DNA of 6,735 bases from Methylovulum sp. Its GTDB lineage: Bacteria; Pseudomonadota; Gammaproteobacteria; Methylococcales; Methylomonadaceae. Shown in pieces: positions 5,619 through 6,735 of this stretch. The stretch covers positions 1-6,735 of the forward strand of contig SCST01000358.1 in assembly GCA_004299465.1 (NCBI GenBank). Reading direction: 5' to 3'. Each line of letters opens with the position of its first letter. Position 1 is the first letter of the stretch. The notes beneath the pieces were generated by a model, which was not told the origin of the DNA, did no database searches, and saw only the letters and a list, made by a program, of their open reading frames with translations. A program made the translations under genes and the position numbers.

Positions 5619-6575
5619 CTAAGCCACTAATTCATCAAGATATTTTTCAGCATCCAACGCCGCCATACAACCGGCTCCGGCGGAGGTGATCGCCTGCTTG
5701 TATACGGAATCCATCACATCGCCGGCGGCAAATACACCTTCAACGCTGGTCGATGTCACATTACCGTGTATGCCGCTGTTAACTTTGATATAACCGTGTT
5801 CCATCTCCAATTGGCCTTCAAAGATCGCCGTGTTCGGGGTATGGCCTATCGCGATAAACACGCCATGCACATCCAGTTCTTTCGTCGATCCGTCCGCAGT
5901 GCTTTTAATCTTAAGCCCGGTAACGCCCATATCGTCGCCGAGGACTTCATCGAGGTAATGGTTCCATTCGATCGCCACATTGCCGTTTTGCGCTTTTTCC
6001 AGCAATTTATCCGACAGGATTTTTTCTGAACGAAATTTGTCGCGGCGATGCACTACCGTGACCTTCGATGCGATATTGGCCAGGTAAAGCGCTTCCTCGA
6101 CTGCGGTATTGCCGCCGCCTATTACCGCTACCGGCTTGTTTCTATAGAAAAAACCGTCGCAGGTCGCGCAAGCGGAAACGCCTTTGCCCTTGAAGGCCTC
6201 TTCAGATTCAAGGCCTAAATAGCGTGCCGAGGCGCCGGTCGCGATAATCAATGCATCACAGGTATAAACGCCCGAATCACCGCTTAAGGTAAACGGGCGG
6301 ACCGATAAGTCGGCGGTGTGGATATGATCGAAAATGATTTCGGTGTCAAAACGCTCGGCGTGTTTGCGCATTCTTTCCATCAGCTCAGGCCCTTGCAAGC
6401 CTTCAACATCGCCGGGCCAGTTATCGACTTCCGTCGTCGTTGTCAATTGGCCGCCTTGTTGCATGCCGGTAATCATCACCGGGTTCAGGTTGGCGCGCGC
6501 CGCGTAAACGGCTGCGGTGTAGCCGGCAGGACCGGAACCTAAAATCAAAAGACGACAATGTTTAGCTGTGTTCAT
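5619..6575 (-). CDS. trxB: Thioredoxin reductase (NADPH)
   Basis: A complete 318-residue low-molecular-weight thioredoxin-disulfide reductase, close in length to the E. coli enzyme (about 320). It passes electrons from NADPH through FAD and a redox-active cysteine pair to thioredoxin in the cytoplasm. Visible motifs in order: the FAD-binding GSGPAG (13-18); the redox centre CATC (136-139), at the same positions as in E. coli TrxB; the NADPH-binding GGGNTA (153-158) with the 2'-phosphate-binding HRRDKFR (176-182); and the C-terminal FAD motif GVFAAGD (280-286). All key residues are intact. The start is supported by AGGGA six bases upstream. The gene converges on the glycan operon and is probably unrelated to it functionally. 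A divergent promoter lies upstream. Confidence 0.98.
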   Translation of the reverse strand: MNTAKHCRLLILGSGPAGYTAAVYAARANLNPVMITGMQQGGQLTTTTEVDNWPGDVEGLQGPELMERMRKHAERFDTEIIFDHIHTADLSVRPFTLSGDSGVYTCDALIIATGASARYLGLESEEAFKGKGVSACATCDGFFYRNKPVAVIGGGNTAVEEALYLANIASKVTVVHRRDKFRSEKILSDKLLEKAQNGNVAIEWNHYLDEVLGDDMGVTGLKIKSTADGSTKELDVHGVFIAIGHTPNTAIFEGQLEMEHGYIKVNSGIHGNVTSTSVEGVFAAGDVMDSVYKQAITSAGAGCMAALDAEKYLDELVA

Positions 6576-6581
6576 AAGAAT

Positions 6582-6586
6582 TCCCT
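6582..6586 (-). promoter_or_regulatory. trxB ribosome binding site
   Basis: On the minus strand AGGGA is followed by ATTCTT and then the start codon, a 6-nt spacing. This fixes ATG 6575 as the trxB start. Confidence 0.75.
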
Positions 6587-6609
6587 AAAAGAAAAAAACA
6601 ATGCAGCGA

Positions 6610-6638
6610 ATTATGCAGACGAATGCCTGTTTCGTAAA
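6610..6638 (-). promoter_or_regulatory. Candidate sigma-70 promoter of trxB
   Basis: Read on the minus strand, TTTACG (6638-6633, 4 of 6 to the -35 consensus) and CATAAT (6615-6610, 5 of 6 to the -10 consensus) are spaced 17 bp apart. Transcription would begin near 6603, leaving a leader of about 28 nt that includes the ribosome binding site. Confidence 0.5.
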
Positions 6639-6656
6639 CGTTATTCTACAGCGCCT

Positions 6657-6681
6657 GTTGGCTATAGCGTTCAAAGCCAAC
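6657..6681. repeat. 7-bp inverted repeat in the divergent promoter region
   Basis: GTTGGCT (6657-6663) and AGCCAAC (6675-6681) are exact reverse complements with an 11-nt spacer. A six-T run follows at 6685-6690 on the plus strand, so it resembles an intrinsic terminator, but no plus-strand gene ends nearby. An operator site or remnant is equally possible. Confidence 0.35.
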
Positions 6682-6704
6682 GGATTTTTTGCATGAGTTA
6701 TTAA

Positions 6705-6733
6705 TGTAAAACATACGATGTTTGCTCTATAAT
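6705..6733 (+). promoter_or_regulatory. Candidate plus-strand promoter at the window edge
   Basis: A perfect -10 box TATAAT (6728-6733) has a poor -35 candidate TGTAAA (6705-6710, 3 of 6) at 17-bp spacing. Between them lies a small inverted repeat, AAACAT-ACG-ATGTTT (6709-6723), placed where a repressor could bind. It would drive a gene to the right, divergent from trxB. In many gammaproteobacteria that neighbour is ftsK, but the gene itself is not visible. Confidence 0.45.
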
Positions 6734-6735
6734 CA

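Overview
The window looks like a chromosomal piece of a gammaproteobacterium with roughly 50% GC. The repeat families (palindromes starting TGTAGGGCG... and TGTAGGTGCGAA...) resemble those I recall from gammaproteobacterial methanotrophs such as Methylobacter and Methylomonas. That attribution is from memory and moderate at best; the trxB gene and the divergent promoter beside it also fit a gammaproteobacterium.

Layout. Positions 1-504 hold no convincing gene. They are packed with inverted repeats: a perfect 15-bp-arm hairpin, an 80-bp GC-rich palindrome, a second palindrome family, and longer imperfect inverted repeats nested around them. Positions 505-5460 form a tight plus-strand operon of three genes that overlap by 8 nt and 1 nt. 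The first encodes a NeuA-type cytidylyltransferase. The second is a 967-residue fusion of two SGNH-hydrolase-like modules, a 'GWAxDP' beta-sandwich-like module and a C-terminal GT61 (DUF563) glycosyltransferase. The third is a 426-residue protein homologous to the two SGNH-like modules of the second, without the glycosyltransferase. Positions 5461-5618 hold a second copy of the GC-rich palindrome, inverted relative to the first. Positions 5619-6575 (minus strand) are a complete thioredoxin reductase gene, trxB, with a recognisable ribosome binding site and promoter. The last 160 bases are a divergent promoter region whose plus-strand -10 box (TATAAT) sits at the window edge.

How the genes may work together (inference). 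The cytidylyltransferase would make a CMP-activated acidic sugar of the sialic, legionaminic or pseudaminic acid type or a related keto sugar. The GT61 domain would transfer a sugar, and the SGNH-like modules could add or remove an acyl group on the glycan or its precursor. None of the three proteins shows a signal peptide or membrane segment, so they should act in the cytoplasm, for example on a surface-polysaccharide intermediate or a protein acceptor. No sugar synthase (NeuB type), exporter or acceptor gene is in the window. The most unusual point is the four-fold use of one SGNH-like module in two adjacent genes: the first copy in each protein keeps the Ser and Asp/His signatures, while the second copies have lost different key residues.
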